NCBI GenBank assembly: GCA_946885645.1
Contig: CAMPGU010000188.1
Location: 1 to 8,101 of the forward strand
Origin: an uncultured Haloferula sp.
GTDB taxonomy: Bacteria; Verrucomicrobiota; Verrucomicrobiae; Verrucomicrobiales; Akkermansiaceae
Length of the DNA stretch: 8,101 nucleotides
Direction of reading: 5' to 3'
The translations under genes were made by a program, and so were the position numbers. Under the pieces are notes generated by a model. The model had not been told where the DNA came from. It was given only the letters and a program-made list of their open reading frames with translations, and did not search any database. This document shows, piece after piece, positions 6,789 through 8,101 of the stretch (positions are counted from its first letter, which is position 1; each line of letters opens with the position of its first letter).

Positions 6789-8011
6789 AACCGATGTCAG
6801 CCTGGCAATTCACGATCTTCCGGATCGTCTTCGGCCTCTACTTGGCCCTGCACTTCGCGAGCCTGGCACCTTGGGCGGCGGAAATGTTCGGAGCCCGGGG
6901 TATCATCCCGGATCCTTCCTTGAACCCGACCTACGGGCTTTTCCCCAACCCGCTGAACCTCGACCTGCCGGATCGTTTCGTCACCGGCTTCACGTGGGTG
7001 CTCGCCGGGCTTTCCCTGCTCTTCGCGGCCGGGATCTGGCGGCGCGGCGTTTCCCTGCTGCTGTGGTTCGGCTGGGCCTGCCTGTTCCACCGGAACAACC
7101 TCATCTTGAATCCGTCGATCCCGTACGTTGGCCTCCTGCTGCTGCTCTGCGCCCTGATCCCGCCGGGCGAGCCGTGGAGCCGCGGACAGGCGGAGCGACC
7201 GTGGTACATGCCGTTGTGGGTGTTCCGCACGGCGTGGATCCTGATGGCGGCGGGCTACACTTTCAGCGGCTTCACGAAGCTCTACTCGCCGAGTTGGATC
7301 GATGGCAGCGCGCTGAGGTTCCTGCTGGAGAACCCCTTGGCCCGGCCCGGCCTGCCGCGGGACTGGATGCTGGGCTTGCCGCCGGTGTTTCTGGCCGTCG
7401 GCACTTGGTCCGTCCTGGCGGTGGAGCTCCTGTTCGCCCCGCTGTCCCTGTGGAGGAAGACCCGGCTGCTGGTGTGGGTGGCCATGGTGTTGCTCCACGC
7501 CGGGATCGTGCTCATGGTGGATTTTGCCGATCTCAGTCTCGGGATGCTGATGATCCACCTTTTCACCTTCGACCCCGCGTGGCTGCCCGCGCGGAAAGGC
7601 CGCGACCAGCCTCTGAAAGTCGCCTTCGACGGGGACTGCCTCCTCTGCAACCGGTCCGTGCATTTCCTGGCTGCTGAGGACGCTTCGGACACCCTGCGTT
7701 TCTTGAAGCTGCAGAGCCCGTACGGACAGGAAATGATGAAGCGCGCGGGAGAGATCTCGCTCGACAGCATGCTGCTTGAAGCGGATGGAAAACTGCTGAG
7801 CCGGGCCGACGCGGCGCTGCGCATTTGGGACGCGCTGGGCGGGCATTGGCGGGTGCTCGCCTTCCTCGGCCGCTGTATCCCGCGGCCGCTGAGGAATGGC
7901 ATTTACGACTTCATCGCCGCCCGTCGGATCGCTTGGTTCGGGAAGGCGGATGCGTGTTCGCTGCCCTCCGATGCCGTGCGGGCGCGCCTGCTGAGCGGCG
8001 AGCAGGTTTGA
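6785..8011 (+). CDS. HTTM (vitamin K carboxylase-like) membrane domain fused to DCC thiol-disulfide oxidoreductase
   Basis: A 408-residue two-domain protein. Residues 1-265 form a multi-pass membrane domain, with hydrophobic segments near 8-27, 65-84, 88-101, 113-125, 145-163, 198-220, 227-247 and 250-262. It resembles HTTM domains related to vitamin K-dependent gamma-carboxylase. The segment GFTKLYSPSWIDG (162-174) matches, from memory, the human carboxylase stretch around catalytic Lys218, making Lys165 the equivalent. His238 (LLHAGI) matches another conserved His. Residues 277-400 are a DUF393/DCC domain, with the redox motif D282-G-D-C285-L-L-C288, then 'SMLLEADGKLLSRADAALRI', 'LGGHWR', 'IPRPLRNGIYDFIAARR' and a final 'ADACSLPS'. 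The ATG at 6785 overlaps the previous stop. HTTM domains without a known Gla substrate are poorly understood; carboxylase activity should not be assumed. A quinone- or lipid-linked redox role is inference. Confidence 0.88.
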   Translation: MKPMSAWQFTIFRIVFGLYLALHFASLAPWAAEMFGARGIIPDPSLNPTYGLFPNPLNLDLPDRFVTGFTWVLAGLSLLFAAGIWRRGVSLLLWFGWACLFHRNNLILNPSIPYVGLLLLLCALIPPGEPWSRGQAERPWYMPLWVFRTAWILMAAGYTFSGFTKLYSPSWIDGSALRFLLENPLARPGLPRDWMLGLPPVFLAVGTWSVLAVELLFAPLSLWRKTRLLVWVAMVLLHAGIVLMVDFADLSLGMLMIHLFTFDPAWLPARKGRDQPLKVAFDGDCLLCNRSVHFLAAEDASDTLRFLKLQSPYGQEMMKRAGEISLDSMLLEADGKLLSRADAALRIWDALGGHWRVLAFLGRCIPRPLRNGIYDFIAARRIAWFGKADACSLPSDAVRARLLSGEQV

Positions 8012-8045
8012 CAGCATGGGGCGCCCCGCCTTTCCTGCGGGCGTG

Positions 8046-8101
8046 TCACCCGAGGCCCTGGAGGATTTCGCGTTCGCGTTCTTGAGCATCTTGTTTGAAG
8101 G
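8046..8101 (-). CDS. Possible C-terminal end of a minus-strand gene (partial)
   Basis: Read from base 8101 leftward, one frame gives FKQDAQEREREILQGLG and then a TGA (8046-8048). A charged, helical tail that ends before the convergent operon's stop at 8011 would be a sensible gene end. With only 17 codons, and unremarkable codon use, this is weak. The plus strand also has an open frame from ATG 8016 (MGRPAFPAGVSPEALEDFAF onward) with GC-rich third positions, which competes with this call. Confidence 0.3.
   Translation of the reverse strand, partial: FKQDAQEREREILQGLG

Noticed and set aside
8018..8043. Hairpin after the HTTM-DCC gene (CCCGC/GCGGG with 7-base loop, and the palindrome GGGGCGCCCC) as a terminator
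   Set aside because: The stem is short and no T tract follows on either strand. GC-rich palindromes are frequent in such DNA. It could still be a weak bidirectional terminator.
6797..8089. Open frame of 430 codons on the minus strand opposite the HTTM-DCC gene
   Set aside because: Rich in Gln, Arg, Pro and Glu, as expected for the complement of GC-rich codons. The plus-strand gene has clear domains, a strong ribosome binding site and an operon position.

Overview
The window is high-GC bacterial chromosome, judged by eye, with dense coding. It most likely comes from the Verrucomicrobiota (a Luteolibacter- or Haloferula-like Verrucomicrobiae genome). That assignment is inference. It rests on three things: a DUF4410-type lipoprotein lying between the ATP synthase gamma and beta genes, a LysR regulator with a 'PYGIQQPAIS' recognition-helix region that I associate with this phylum, and genes that mostly lack Shine-Dalgarno sequences. 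No rRNA, tRNA, CRISPR array or insertion sequence is visible.

Bases 1-3537 hold the distal part of an F1Fo ATP synthase operon on the plus strand: atpG (gamma), a small DUF4410-like lipoprotein, atpD (beta) and atpC (epsilon), closed by a clear Rho-independent terminator at 3503-3537. The upstream subunits (alpha and others) presumably lie before base 1. The beta subunit carries a charged insert of about 20 residues after the catalytic glutamate region. The beta-epsilon gap holds a small hairpin. All four genes start without a recognisable Shine-Dalgarno sequence.

Bases 3538-4563 hold a promoter-size gap with palindromic GC repeats and then an exported ApbE-type FMN transferase (plus strand). 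It runs tail-to-tail, with one base between the stop codons, into a LysR-type regulator on the minus strand (4565-5443).

Bases 5444-8011 are the most interesting part. The LysR gene is divergent from a tightly coupled three-gene operon: a fatty acid hydroxylase/sterol desaturase-family membrane di-iron protein, a membrane-anchored unknown protein with four cysteines, and a fusion of a vitamin K-dependent carboxylase-like (HTTM) membrane domain with a DCC thiol-disulfide oxidoreductase domain. The three genes overlap at their stop/start codons (GTGA and ATGA), and the second and third have strong Shine-Dalgarno sites. The divergent gap holds a perfect 8-bp inverted repeat with a T-N11-A core, the classic LysR-box geometry, so the regulator next door probably controls this operon. 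My hypothesis is a membrane redox module acting on a lipid or quinone-like substrate. The substrate is unknown.

Bases 8012-8101 may contain the tail of a minus-strand gene, but the evidence is thin.
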